From the NCBI GenBank assembly GCA_964486055.1, contig CAZALE010000006.1:62001-126000 (forward strand): a stretch of 64,000 nucleotides of DNA, written 5' to 3'. The position numbers and the translations under genes are program-made. Of this stretch, positions 25,309 to 33,184 are shown in pieces. A model generated the notes under the pieces. It saw nothing but the letters and a program-made list of their open reading frames with translations, ran no database searches and was not told where the DNA came from. The stretch is from J014 sp964486055 (GTDB lineage Bacteria; Acidobacteriota; Blastocatellia; Pyrinomonadales; Pyrinomonadaceae). Every line of letters begins with the position of its first letter. The first letter of the stretch is position 1.

Positions 25309-26028
25309 ATGAACCTGCCTAATCTTCTCACGCTTGCCAGGATTTTCCTAGTCCCACTGCTGGTGGTGATATTGCTCACGTCTGTTTCTGAAGATTGGTT
25401 AGGTGTCGGACGTTACGTCTTAGCAATTATAATTTTCATACTCGCATCACTGACAGATATTTTAGACGGATACCTAGCTCGTCGGAATAATCAGGTATCT
25501 GATTTCGGAAAACTGTTTGATCCGATAGCCGATAAACTGCTCATTTCCGCAGCTTTAATTGCCTTGGTTGAAAAACATTTGGCTCCGGCTTGGGCTGTCG
25601 TCATCATTATTGGTAGAGAATTTGCAGTAACTGGATTGAGGTCATTTGCTGCTTCTGAGGGATTGATCATCTCCGCCCAAGCGATAGGAAAAGTCAAGAT
25701 GTGGGCTCAGTGTGTAGCTATAGTTGCATTGCTGGTAGCCGCAGCCAATGGAAATCCGCCGGTATCAAACTTTGGTTGGTCAACTCCGACCTTTCGGTTT
25801 TGGCAAGTACCAGAGGTTCATCAAGCCTTCGTCAATCTCATTAATCTATCGACAACGACCGACGACTGGCGAGTGCTTGGTTATACGATTGGGAGAGGCG
25901 CGCTTTGGATCGCCGTTATAACTGCTGTCTGGTCGATGGTCGACTATTTTCGATATTTCTTCACAAGAAACAAAAGCAGAACGATAAAATCGCCGACAAC
26001 TCATCAGAAATTCCCAGAAAATGAATGA
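25309..26028 (+). CDS. pgsA: CDP-diacylglycerol-glycerol-3-phosphate 3-phosphatidyltransferase
   Basis: The 239-aa integral membrane enzyme makes phosphatidylglycerophosphate from CDP-diacylglycerol and glycerol 3-phosphate. It has the CDP-alcohol phosphotransferase signature D-G-x2-A-R-x8-G-x3-D-x3-D, seen as DGYLARRNNQVSDFGKLFDPIAD near residue 50 (first Asp-Gly to last Asp). The N-terminus MNLPNLLTLARIFLVPLLV is typical of PgsA. Residues about 145-185 form a longer loop (ANGNPPVSNFGWSTPTFRF onward) than in E. coli PgsA (182 aa), which explains the larger size. Several hydrophobic helices follow. Related CDP-alcohol transferases cannot be excluded, but the N-terminus favours PgsA. Its last four bases overlap the start of the degraded gene that follows. 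Confidence 0.88.
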   Translation: MNLPNLLTLARIFLVPLLVVILLTSVSEDWLGVGRYVLAIIIFILASLTDILDGYLARRNNQVSDFGKLFDPIADKLLISAALIALVEKHLAPAWAVVIIIGREFAVTGLRSFAASEGLIISAQAIGKVKMWAQCVAIVALLVAAANGNPPVSNFGWSTPTFRFWQVPEVHQAFVNLINLSTTTDDWRVLGYTIGRGALWIAVITAVWSMVDYFRYFFTRNKSRTIKSPTTHQKFPENE

Positions 26029-26340
26029 TTAAAATTCATCTCGAGAGAGCTTCAGAGCAAGGTGACGATGTAGCCGAGTTGTGCAAGGCTGGCTGAGCTC
26101 TACGAATGCCTTTCACAGTAGAGACTCTGACAATATTGATTGGTCGTGCAGTTGTCCCTACTGTGGTGATTCCATCTTTTGGGATAGAGAAGAGATGTAT
26201 GAGAGGTTTGGAAGGACTACGTGTGACAACTGTGTGCTTCTATTGAACCGAAGATTTCTCCATATGAATTTTGGGAAACATACAAAGAATTATGCGAAGA
26301 ATCAGGCGAGGTGTGGTGGCTTGGATTAAAGGAAGGTTAA
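26025..26340 (+). pseudogene. Frameshifted small zinc-ribbon protein gene
   Basis: Protein-like segments occur in different frames. Frame 1 (26025-26096): an ATG overlapping the pgsA stop, MIKIHLERASEQGDDVAELCKAG. Next, a second frame gives RLAELYECLSQ to a stop near 26120. A third (to about 26235) gives DSDNIDWSCSCPYCGDSIF and YERFGRTTCDNC. The frame of the second segment returns (26227-26340) with SIEPKISPYEFWETYKELC and ends in WWLGLKEG. Restoring one G at about 26234 would join the last two as CDNCGASIEP, completing a CPYCG...CDNCG zinc ribbon. Repeated indels in one short gene, with intact neighbours, point to a pseudogene; assembly errors are the alternative. Original function is unknown. 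Confidence 0.5.
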
Positions 26341-27027
26341 GATGAGGATTGAGAGTTTGGGCTGTGTTTAGATAGACTCCCGGCGGTTTGGATGTGATCG
26401 TGACCGAAGATGAGAGTGGAAGACGTTAAAACAAGGCGATGTAGCTGTGGTGTTTATGCTGTAGTTTTTACTCGCTGTAATGAACTAGATCGTAAGCCCT
26501 GAAATGATTTAAAACACAGTTTAAGGATGCTTTTTCACAATGCAATGTCATTTCCGAAAAGCGAGCTTAACTTTACTTTGAAAAATGCTTTTTCATTCAG
26601 GCTGGATAAAAGTCAGGGAGCACTTATTCTTAGCTCGTGGTTAACGAAGGTTAGCTGAATATTTTAGTGATATTTCAAGTCGAGTAGTCGATGAAATATC
26701 GCACATATGGAACTTCGGCAAGAGTCAACTCTGTAAGAGACTCACATGCGCGAAGAGGCTACAGAACATAAAAATAATTTTTGAGGAAAGTTGTACCAGT
26801 CCGATGTATTTAGACTTCGGCATTCTCTCTTATCAGAAGTCAGTAACTCGGCTCGATAAGTGCTCATCGATCTAAATTCATGGTGCTTATCTCATATGGT
26901 AAGCATGAACGCAGTCATATCGCAAAAACCAATTTATAGCATGGATTTTAGTGGTTTGATTAGTGCGGCTCTCAGCAAATACAAAGATTCACTCAGGGCC
27001 GCACTTGATTGGTGTTCTAAAGTTTAA
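26341..27027. other. Non-coding gap with coding debris and inverted repeats
   Basis: The first 100 bp look like a second decayed gene. A good ribosome site (GGAAGG) leads to ATG at 26342, giving MRIESLGCV and a stop; another frame then reads GLDVIVTEDESGRR to a stop at about 26431. Farther on, a perfect 9-bp inverted repeat (GATATTTCA at 26669-26677, TGAAATATC at 26692-26700) encloses 14 nt. The 11-mer ATGCTTTTTCA occurs near 26527 and 26585. I see no intact gene, tRNA or known structured RNA in these 687 bp. Confidence 0.4.
26962..27005 (-). terminator. Hairpin candidate downstream of the secreted repeat protein gene
   Basis: AGTGCGGCTCT (26962-26972) pairs with AGGGCCGCACT (26995-27005): 11 bp with one G-U pair and a 22-nt loop. 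It lies 23 bp past the stop of the minus-strand gene at 27028. There is no T tract, as in several other 3' hairpins in this window. Confidence 0.5.
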
Positions 27028-27987
27028 TTATTGAAGCTCGACCATATCACCGGGGTGTATTTCTTGTGTGTTTCTTGTAATCAAAGCAGTCGCTGTTTTT
27101 TCCTTAACATTCAAGATTACAAGCTCTCCAACTACGAGTCGTAAGCCAGCCGGACGGCGGCTTTTTGCTTCTTTTGTGGTTACGATCGGCCCACTTGCAT
27201 TTTCACCCGACTTTCGTGGAGCCATTATTGAAAATTTGCCTCCGCGATAGGCTCGACTTTGAAATCCTTCGTCTCGGGCGCTCATGCTTTCTTTCTGATT
27301 TGAGTTTAGCACTCCGCCTTTTCCTAGCGGGCGAAAAATCGTAAAGTAATCCCCGACTTTTACATTATCCTCAGAGCCTAAATCTATGTACACTATTTGC
27401 TGAGCTGACAAGGCTTCTCTACCATCCCTGGCCATTACAATTCTACCGACGGTTTTTCCACTGGGCTCTGCGAAAAGATCCAGAGATGGACGAGTTTCAT
27501 AAAGCGGACTTGATCTATTGGGCTTTGGAACCATCAAATCTCCCATCAAAATGTTGTCACAGGACATTTTAACTCTAACGACTAATACCTCAGGTTTTAC
27601 TTTTACGACTTCAGCGATTCCAACTTCTTGAATGTAAATACCAAGGTCGCCTTTTTTGCTAGAAAACTTGGTGGAAAATCTTCCCCGAGGTCTTACGATC
27701 AAGAACTCATCTCCAACTTGTACATTTCCAAGACCTCGCCTTACGTAAAGAAAATCATTTTCGCTGAAGATATTCTGCTCTCTTTCATCGGTTGAACCTA
27801 CTACTTCCCAGTCCGAAATAAAAGGTGAGCTTTGAATGTATCCGGCGCAAAAAAGATTATTACCCTCTGCTAGCGGAAGCTTTTCTTTTTCCTTTGGCGC
27901 GAGTATCGTCGGCATCTTATTCTGTGCGAAAGTTAGGCCCATTAAAGTAGACATGATTATCCACATTCCTAGAAAAATTTTCCTCAT
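27028..27987 (-). CDS. Exported protein with repeated VGD-x-F-x-I-x-RP modules (LysM-protein-associated type)
   Basis: I do not recognise a named family. The start at 27987 gives 319 aa and is preferred over an in-frame ATG at 28035 because GGGGG lies 8 nt upstream and it yields a clean signal peptide (MRKIFLGMWIIM to FAQ). The mature protein contains at least two related modules: FLYVRRGLGNVQVGDEFLIVRP and, about 140 residues later, VYIDLGSEDNVKVGDYFTIFRP (spacing from a shared alignment of the VGD core). It ends with VGELVILNVKEKTATALI and HPGDMVEL, a beta-strand pattern often seen at the C-terminus of LysM-type envelope proteins. It is probably periplasmic or outer-membrane associated; function unknown. 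recF precedes it on the same strand by 113 bp. Confidence 0.7.
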   Translation of the reverse strand: MRKIFLGMWIIMSTLMGLTFAQNKMPTILAPKEKEKLPLAEGNNLFCAGYIQSSPFISDWEVVGSTDEREQNIFSENDFLYVRRGLGNVQVGDEFLIVRPRGRFSTKFSSKKGDLGIYIQEVGIAEVVKVKPEVLVVRVKMSCDNILMGDLMVPKPNRSSPLYETRPSLDLFAEPSGKTVGRIVMARDGREALSAQQIVYIDLGSEDNVKVGDYFTIFRPLGKGGVLNSNQKESMSARDEGFQSRAYRGGKFSIMAPRKSGENASGPIVTTKEAKSRRPAGLRLVVGELVILNVKEKTATALITRNTQEIHPGDMVELQ

Positions 27988-28100
27988 TTTGCTAACCCCC
28001 GAAAAACAAAGATAATCCGCCAAAACGGACATCAATTATCCTAGCTTTTTCAAACTTAAACGTCAATTAATTTTTAATCATTCAAAAACAAAATTTAACG

Positions 28101-29201
28101 CTAACTGACCATGGGTTTTCCATCTACGACATGTATTATTTTCCCCATGTTACCGAATCTCTCTAGGAAACTTTCTTTTGAAGTAGTGACAAAGGTTTGA
28201 ATTTTTCCATTGAGGAAAACGAGCAATTGTCTTATGCGTTCGTAATCGAGTTCGGAGTCAATATCATCAATCAAAAAAATGGGATATTCTCCATTCTGGA
28301 TATGGTAGATTTCGAGTGTAGCTAGCAACATATTCAAAAGAGCGCTTCTTTGCTGCCCGCTAGATCCGAATTTTCTGAGGTCCTGTTCATTAAGTTTGAT
28401 TTCAAGGTCATCTCGATGCACCCCAACTAGAGAGTGTCCTACTGCCAGTTCTGCGCTTAATCTGGCTGAGAGTTTTTCTCGCATGCGCTCCGCATAATTA
28501 CTTGAATCATCTGAGTTGTCGAGCGAAGACAGATACTGCACCTGTATTTTTTCATCATTGAATAAGCCTTGTTGCAGTACGGCATTTAATTTTTCTACGT
28601 ATCTGACTCTAGCCTTATGAATACGTGTGCTTAACGAAATTATTTGTTCGTTCCACGGTTCGATCATTTGTAGAAGCTTCTCGAGGGAAAACCCTTTTCT
28701 TTGTGCTGTTTCGAGCAATGCATTTTTTTGCTTCAAGCAATGTTGATAGTCAGACAGAGTTTGAATGAAAGCCGGATAAATGCAGGTTATCCCGAAATCT
28801 AAGAATTTTCTTCTAGCCTCTGGTGAACCACGTACTATTTCGAGTTGATCTGTATTGAAAATTACAGCACTTAAATTTTCAATGTAGTCTTGAATTTTTG
28901 TTTTCTTCTCGTTGACTAAAAAAGTTTTCCTATTATTTTCGAGGGCGATGCAGAGCCTGTGATTAATTTGCTTTGAGAGATAAACTTCGCCTGAAACCAT
29001 CATTCGGCTCTCACCAAATTTTATCAGCTCTTTAGGGTTTGCAGTTCTAAAGGACTTTGTTGTCGCCAAGAAATAAATAGCCTCTAGCCAATTGGTTTTA
29101 CCCTGACCATTTTTTCCGTATATTATGTTCAGGTCATCATGACAAGCAAATCCCGTCTTTAGATTACGAAAATTTTCTGATTCTATTGATCTAAGAAACA
29201 T
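28101..29201 (-). CDS. recF: DNA replication and repair protein RecF
   Basis: The 366-aa SMC-like ATPase loads RecA at gapped DNA together with RecO and RecR. It has SIESENFRNL and Walker A GKNGQGKTN (from residue 29), typical of RecF. The conserved segment RGSPEARRKFLD is near residue 125. The signature SSGQQRSALLNMLLA and Walker B FLIDDIDSELD follow near residues 290-330, with QTFVTTS after that. In many bacteria recF is with dnaA-dnaN-gyrB; here it stands apart. AAAGG, 9 nt before the ATG, fits as ribosome site. The gene is divergent from a thioredoxin-fold gene, with only 20 bp between their start codons. Confidence 0.94.
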   Translation of the reverse strand: MFLRSIESENFRNLKTGFACHDDLNIIYGKNGQGKTNWLEAIYFLATTKSFRTANPKELIKFGESRMMVSGEVYLSKQINHRLCIALENNRKTFLVNEKKTKIQDYIENLSAVIFNTDQLEIVRGSPEARRKFLDFGITCIYPAFIQTLSDYQHCLKQKNALLETAQRKGFSLEKLLQMIEPWNEQIISLSTRIHKARVRYVEKLNAVLQQGLFNDEKIQVQYLSSLDNSDDSSNYAERMREKLSARLSAELAVGHSLVGVHRDDLEIKLNEQDLRKFGSSGQQRSALLNMLLATLEIYHIQNGEYPIFLIDDIDSELDYERIRQLLVFLNGKIQTFVTTSKESFLERFGNMGKIIHVVDGKPMVS

Positions 29202-29221
29202 TTCATGTTACCTTTAGGGTA

Positions 29222-29779
29222 ATGTTGACTAAGAATCTTAAATTCTCAATTTTTTGTAGGCAAAATCAAGCTACATTGTTAGTAAAAACCCTTGTCTCTC
29301 TGATTGTAATTCTTGTTTTATTTTCTCATGCATTCTCTCAGGAGCGTCCAGAGGCATATAACTTTTCAGCTAAAGATCTAAATGGCAAAGTAAGAACTCT
29401 CGATGAGTTTAACGGTAAAGTAGTTTTGCTATTGATATGGTCAACTAATTGTCCCATATGCCGCTCTGAGATCAATCAATTCAATGAATTAGCAAGAAAA
29501 TACAAAGACAAGGATATTACATTCATAGCCATGAGTATAGAACCAGAAAAGAGGGTAAGCGATTTTTTAAGGAAAAATCCTCTTGAATATCTTGTCTTGA
29601 TCAGCGGATTTGATGGCATCATTGGTTATGCCGACATAGGTTCAGACGGCCGCTTTTATCTCGCGTACCCTACTTATTTTCTGATAGATAAAAAAGGTAG
29701 AGTAGCCTTAAAGGATCGTGGCAGAGGAAAAACCGAAAAAATTAGCCTCGTTATAGACAAACTATTGACGGAATTTTAG
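29222..29779 (+). CDS. Exported TlpA-like thioredoxin-fold protein
   Basis: The 185-aa protein has a signal sequence (VKTLVSLIVILVLFSHAFSQ, residues 21-40) with a rather long polar front. That front could be an over-extended start: a TTG at 29276 would give a more normal signal peptide. The redoxin/TlpA domain has FSAKDLNGKVRTLDEFNGKVVLL and the active site STNCPICRSE (C77, C80). The cis-proline loop is AYPTYFLID. It is therefore a probable membrane-anchored or periplasmic disulfide reductase. Together with the genes at 3122 and 3906 it is the third exported thioredoxin-fold protein here. It is followed by a hairpin with a T run. Confidence 0.82.
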   Translation: MLTKNLKFSIFCRQNQATLLVKTLVSLIVILVLFSHAFSQERPEAYNFSAKDLNGKVRTLDEFNGKVVLLLIWSTNCPICRSEINQFNELARKYKDKDITFIAMSIEPEKRVSDFLRKNPLEYLVLISGFDGIIGYADIGSDGRFYLAYPTYFLIDKKGRVALKDRGRGKTEKISLVIDKLLTEF

Positions 29780-29853
29780 TTAGATATATCGATCACTCAA
29801 TGAGTTTCAGTTCTACCAGAGCTTTTACGAATATCATGGCCTTATGCGCATAG

Positions 29854-29897
29854 ATAAGTGAGTATCGGTATGAAAAATAAATTGGCACTTATTTTTT
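29854..29897 (+). terminator. Intrinsic terminator candidate after the TlpA-like gene
   Basis: ATAAGTG (29854-29860) pairs with CACTTAT (29886-29892) across 25 nt, followed directly by TTTTT (29893-29897). It is about 75 bp past the stop codon. Confidence 0.45.
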
Positions 29898-30005
29898 AAC
29901 AATAAAAGCTATAAGCCTCTTACTACCTTAATAATTCAGCAATTAAAACTCGTAAATGGTCCAAGCTTGCACAAATAATTGCGGGCATTGCCTACTGATA
30001 TTGAT

Positions 30006-30221
30006 CTACAGATGCTTTTCACTACTTGTCGAATTCTCTGATTCTTTATTTCTGAGACGCTGCCTCTGCATTATTTCAAATCTTATGCTTAAGAAAAAAG
30101 CGATGGCACCTAATGTGGCGATGATAAAAGATCTTTCAGCATCATTTTTCATCACTAAAAAATAAGCCGCCGCGATAGCAAGCCCTAATGATAAGATCTT
30201 AAGGATGTTTGGGGTTGTCAT
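30006..30221 (-). CDS. Small two-helix membrane protein
   Basis: A 71-aa frame with two hydrophobic segments (ILKILSLGLAIAAAYFLV at residues 6-23 and FIIATLGAIAFFLSIRF at residues 32-48), then a charged, glutamate-rich tail. No family is recognised. The start overlaps the last 23 nt of the response regulator gene, which suggests translational coupling with the two-component system. It might be a helper or membrane anchor; that is speculative. It could also be a spurious frame, but two clear membrane helices in the expected order and the coupling favour a real gene. Confidence 0.5.
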   Translation of the reverse strand: MTTPNILKILSLGLAIAAAYFLVMKNDAERSFIIATLGAIAFFLSIRFEIMQRQRLRNKESENSTSSEKHL

Positions 30222-31542
30222 TTTTCTTTATGCCAAATTTTTCGAGTCTATACTGAAGAGTTCTGAAGGTTAACCCTAGCAGTTTCGCAGCTTTAGTTAT
30301 GTTATAATCGGTGCGTTCCATAGCCTGAAGTATCAAGCTTTTCTCGACTTCTTCGAAATTTATTCCATTAGGTGGTAATTTAAAGACCACGTCGGGGCTA
30401 GTTGTGGGCTCTGATTTTTGCATTTCTGGCGGCAGATCTTCAACCTGTATAAATTCTCCTTCAGCTAAAAGCACAGCTCTTTCTATAGCAGATTCTAGCT
30501 GACGGACATTTCCTGGATACCAGTAATCTAATAACAATTTCTTTGCTTCTGGTGATATGCCTTTGATCTTATTTGGGCTATTTTTAGTGTGCTTTTTGAT
30601 AAAGTAATCGATCAATAAGGGAATATCTGCACGACGTTCTCTGAGCGGGGGCACTTCGATAGATAGCACGTTAAGACGATAATATAAATCCTCACGAAAC
30701 CTGCCGTCTTGGGTCATTTTTAGCAAATCTCGATTAGTAGCAGCTATTACACGTACATCTACTGGTATTTCCTTGGTCCCACCAACTCTGCGGATTGTTT
30801 TTTCTTGAAGAGCACGAAGCAGCTTTGCTTGTAATGATATGTCAAGTTCTCCGATTTCATCTAAAAACAGCGTGCCTCCATCCGCTACTTCAAATAATCC
30901 TTTTTTCTCCGCCACTGCTCCTGTAAAAGCTCCTCTTTCATGGCCGAAGAGTTCAGATTCCAGCAGGTTTTCATTTATGGCAGCGCAGTTTACAGCTTGG
31001 AAAATCGCGTTGGCGCGTGGACTATTTTGATGAATCGCGCGAGCGATTAACTCCTTTCCGGTCCCTGATTCTCCGCGAATTAGAACCGTAGAATTTGATC
31101 TGGCCACTTTTAGGATAAGTTTTTTAACCCTATCCATCTGTGGAGAGGCTGAAATTATCTCAGTATCTAACTGATTAAGTTTGCTAAGAGCCCTCTCAAT
31201 CGTATCTAAGAGCTTATCCCTATCGTATGGTTTTTGTAGGTATGCAAATGCCCCGAGTTCTTTTGCTTCAAATGCTGAGTCAACTGTTCCGTGAGCGGTC
31301 AACAAAATTACGATTATGGATTTATCGAAAGCTACAAGCTCTTTTAGTAGATCGAGCCCGCTCATGCCTGTCATTTTCAAATCAGTCAGAACAAGATCAA
31401 AATGCTTTTCTTTCACGAACTTGAGGGCCGCCTCACCTGAACTAGCTGTTGTTACATCGTAGCCCTCAGCAGTTAGTATCATTTGCAAAATCTCACGTTG
31501 ATTTTTCTCATCATCTACGACTAAAATCGACTTTCTACTCAT
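30199..31542 (-). CDS. NtrC-family sigma-54-dependent response regulator
   Basis: The 447-aa regulator has three domains. A receiver domain (residues 1-120) has the phosphoacceptor D54 in VLTDLKM and acidic D10/D11. An AAA+ domain has Walker A GESGTGKE and the sigma-54-contacting loop ERGAFTGAVAE, with FLDEIGELD as Walker B. A Fis-type helix-turn-helix (NITKAAKLLGLTFRTLQYRLEKFGI) is at the C-terminus. The GAFTGA loop is intact, so it can activate sigma-54 promoters. It is 3 nt downstream of the histidine kinase gene, and the two are surely one unit. Targets are not shown by the sequence. Confidence 0.94.
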   Translation of the reverse strand: MSRKSILVVDDEKNQREILQMILTAEGYDVTTASSGEAALKFVKEKHFDLVLTDLKMTGMSGLDLLKELVAFDKSIIVILLTAHGTVDSAFEAKELGAFAYLQKPYDRDKLLDTIERALSKLNQLDTEIISASPQMDRVKKLILKVARSNSTVLIRGESGTGKELIARAIHQNSPRANAIFQAVNCAAINENLLESELFGHERGAFTGAVAEKKGLFEVADGGTLFLDEIGELDISLQAKLLRALQEKTIRRVGGTKEIPVDVRVIAATNRDLLKMTQDGRFREDLYYRLNVLSIEVPPLRERRADIPLLIDYFIKKHTKNSPNKIKGISPEAKKLLLDYWYPGNVRQLESAIERAVLLAEGEFIQVEDLPPEMQKSEPTTSPDVVFKLPPNGINFEEVEKSLILQAMERTDYNITKAAKLLGLTFRTLQYRLEKFGIKKNDNPKHP

Positions 31543-31545
31543 ACC

Positions 31546-33024
31546 TCAATTTTTCGGAAATCTGAGAGTAAATTTCGTTCCAGATCCTTCTTTAGATTTT
31601 ACCTCGATTGTGCCCCTGTGTTCATCGACTATTCGTTTAACTATTGCCAAGCCTAGACCGGTTCCTGTGTCTTTAGTTGAAAAATACGGTTCGAAAATCT
31701 TCGATAGATTTTCTTCGGGTATGCCTATACCCGTATCGCTGACTTCTATCTTAACAAAATCATTTTCATCTGAAAGTGCAATGTGCAATTCGCCGCCAGC
31801 ATTAGTCATCGCCTGAATTGCATTTATGAAAAGATTATTAAAAACCGAACGCAACGCTTGCTCATCGCCTTTCATTCTTCCATCACCGTCCAAATGCACA
31901 AAAGTTAGTTTAACAGGCAAATCTTCAGATTCTGCTTTTGCTACATTTATCGAGTCTTCTATAATCTTCGTGACCTCAATTTCCTGTAAATTCAGTTTTG
32001 GGGGACGTGAATAGTTCAGAAAATCAGTTATCTGCAGGTTTATTCGAGCTATTTCTTGTTTGATCTGCCCAGTTAGTTTTTCAAAATCATGTCGTCTTTC
32101 ATCATCAGGTGCAAATTTAGTTCGCAGGTAATCCAGCGTAAGATTTATGTAGTTCAATGGATTGCGGATTTCATGGGCTATGGCTGATGCTAATCGCCCG
32201 ACTACGGCGGATTTTTCTGCCTCTTTCAATTTTTCCTCCAGGCGGCTTTTCTTAGCTAGCTGAGCTATCATCTCGTTAAACTGGATGGCTAGCATACCCA
32301 TTTCATCATTTGGATTCTTAACTGGTACCCTAACGTTTAAGTCTCCCTCGGCCACTCTTCTTGCAGCATCTGATAGATTAGCTATTGGTTTTGTAAATCT
32401 CCAGACCAGAAAAATAGTCACTGCAGTGGATGCGAGTAAAACGGCGAGTGTATAAACAAGGCTAAGAGCTGCACGCCAAGACAACAAGTTCCTGTCGTTC
32501 TTTAATACGACCATGATATACCAACGTCCCCTATTAGTTTCTATCGGAATTACATGAGCTTCAGCATCAGTTGTTTCAGTTTCTCTAGTCGCAATATTCG
32601 GAAATTTTGCTGCCTCTTCGCCTAGTCTCTCAGAATCAACCAAAGGTGGCAGGTCTTTTAAATCCACGAGTTTCTTATAGATGATATTGCCTTCGTCATC
32701 GACGGTTGGCAAGTACGCTGGATTCAGGCTGTCATAAATTTCCCAGTCGTTTGTTATTACAATTATGTCTTGAATCCTATCGATTATTTTCTCCTCAAAA
32801 AATTCCTCTTTTTCGACTAATTCTTTAAGCCTATAGTCGGGAGACTGCATTCCATTTACACCTAAAACTATACCGGCCACCAAAGCCTGTTCTTGTTTTT
32901 TACGTAATACTGCATTCTGCTCTTCTGTTCTCAAATTCAGATAATACTGAACCCCCAACGTGATGAGGAGAAGAAACGTAAGCACTAAAAGAAGTCTGAA
33001 GCGAAAACTATTTAAAACTTTCAT
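31546..33024 (-). CDS. Membrane sensor histidine kinase
   Basis: This 492-aa kinase has a first transmembrane helix (RLLLVLTFLLLITLGVQYYL, residues 9-28) and an extracytoplasmic sensor of about 150 residues. A second helix (about residues 180-203, AALSLVYTLAVLLASTAVTIFLVW) precedes a HAMP linker (FTKPIANLSDAARRVAEGDLNVRV) and the HisKA dimerisation helix with phosphoacceptor H284 in SAIAHEIRNPLNYI. The ATPase domain has N-box NLFINAIQAM, DTGIGIPEENL, and GTGLGLAIV. It pairs with the downstream sigma-54 regulator. The sensor domain is not assigned and the stimulus is unknown. Confidence 0.93.
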   Translation of the reverse strand: MKVLNSFRFRLLLVLTFLLLITLGVQYYLNLRTEEQNAVLRKKQEQALVAGIVLGVNGMQSPDYRLKELVEKEEFFEEKIIDRIQDIIVITNDWEIYDSLNPAYLPTVDDEGNIIYKKLVDLKDLPPLVDSERLGEEAAKFPNIATRETETTDAEAHVIPIETNRGRWYIMVVLKNDRNLLSWRAALSLVYTLAVLLASTAVTIFLVWRFTKPIANLSDAARRVAEGDLNVRVPVKNPNDEMGMLAIQFNEMIAQLAKKSRLEEKLKEAEKSAVVGRLASAIAHEIRNPLNYINLTLDYLRTKFAPDDERRHDFEKLTGQIKQEIARINLQITDFLNYSRPPKLNLQEIEVTKIIEDSINVAKAESEDLPVKLTFVHLDGDGRMKGDEQALRSVFNNLFINAIQAMTNAGGELHIALSDENDFVKIEVSDTGIGIPEENLSKIFEPYFSTKDTGTGLGLAIVKRIVDEHRGTIEVKSKEGSGTKFTLRFPKN

Positions 33025-33184
33025 GACAAACGAAGAAAATCAAAAAAAGTGTTGCAGTCAGCTAGTTTGAATGTTATATTTTCTTTGTCTTTAAATAAAC
33101 AACTTTGAAATTGTTTTTTGAATCAAAAGCTAGCTCGAGAATTCCTACTGTCGAAGATTTTTGAATTCAGAAGAGGTTAAAAAG

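Noticed and set aside
26756..26793. GAGG..ACAGAA and GAGGAAAGTT, resembling RNase P RNA core motifs
   Set aside because: The order is reversed from RNase P RNA, the surrounding helices are absent, and the span is too short.
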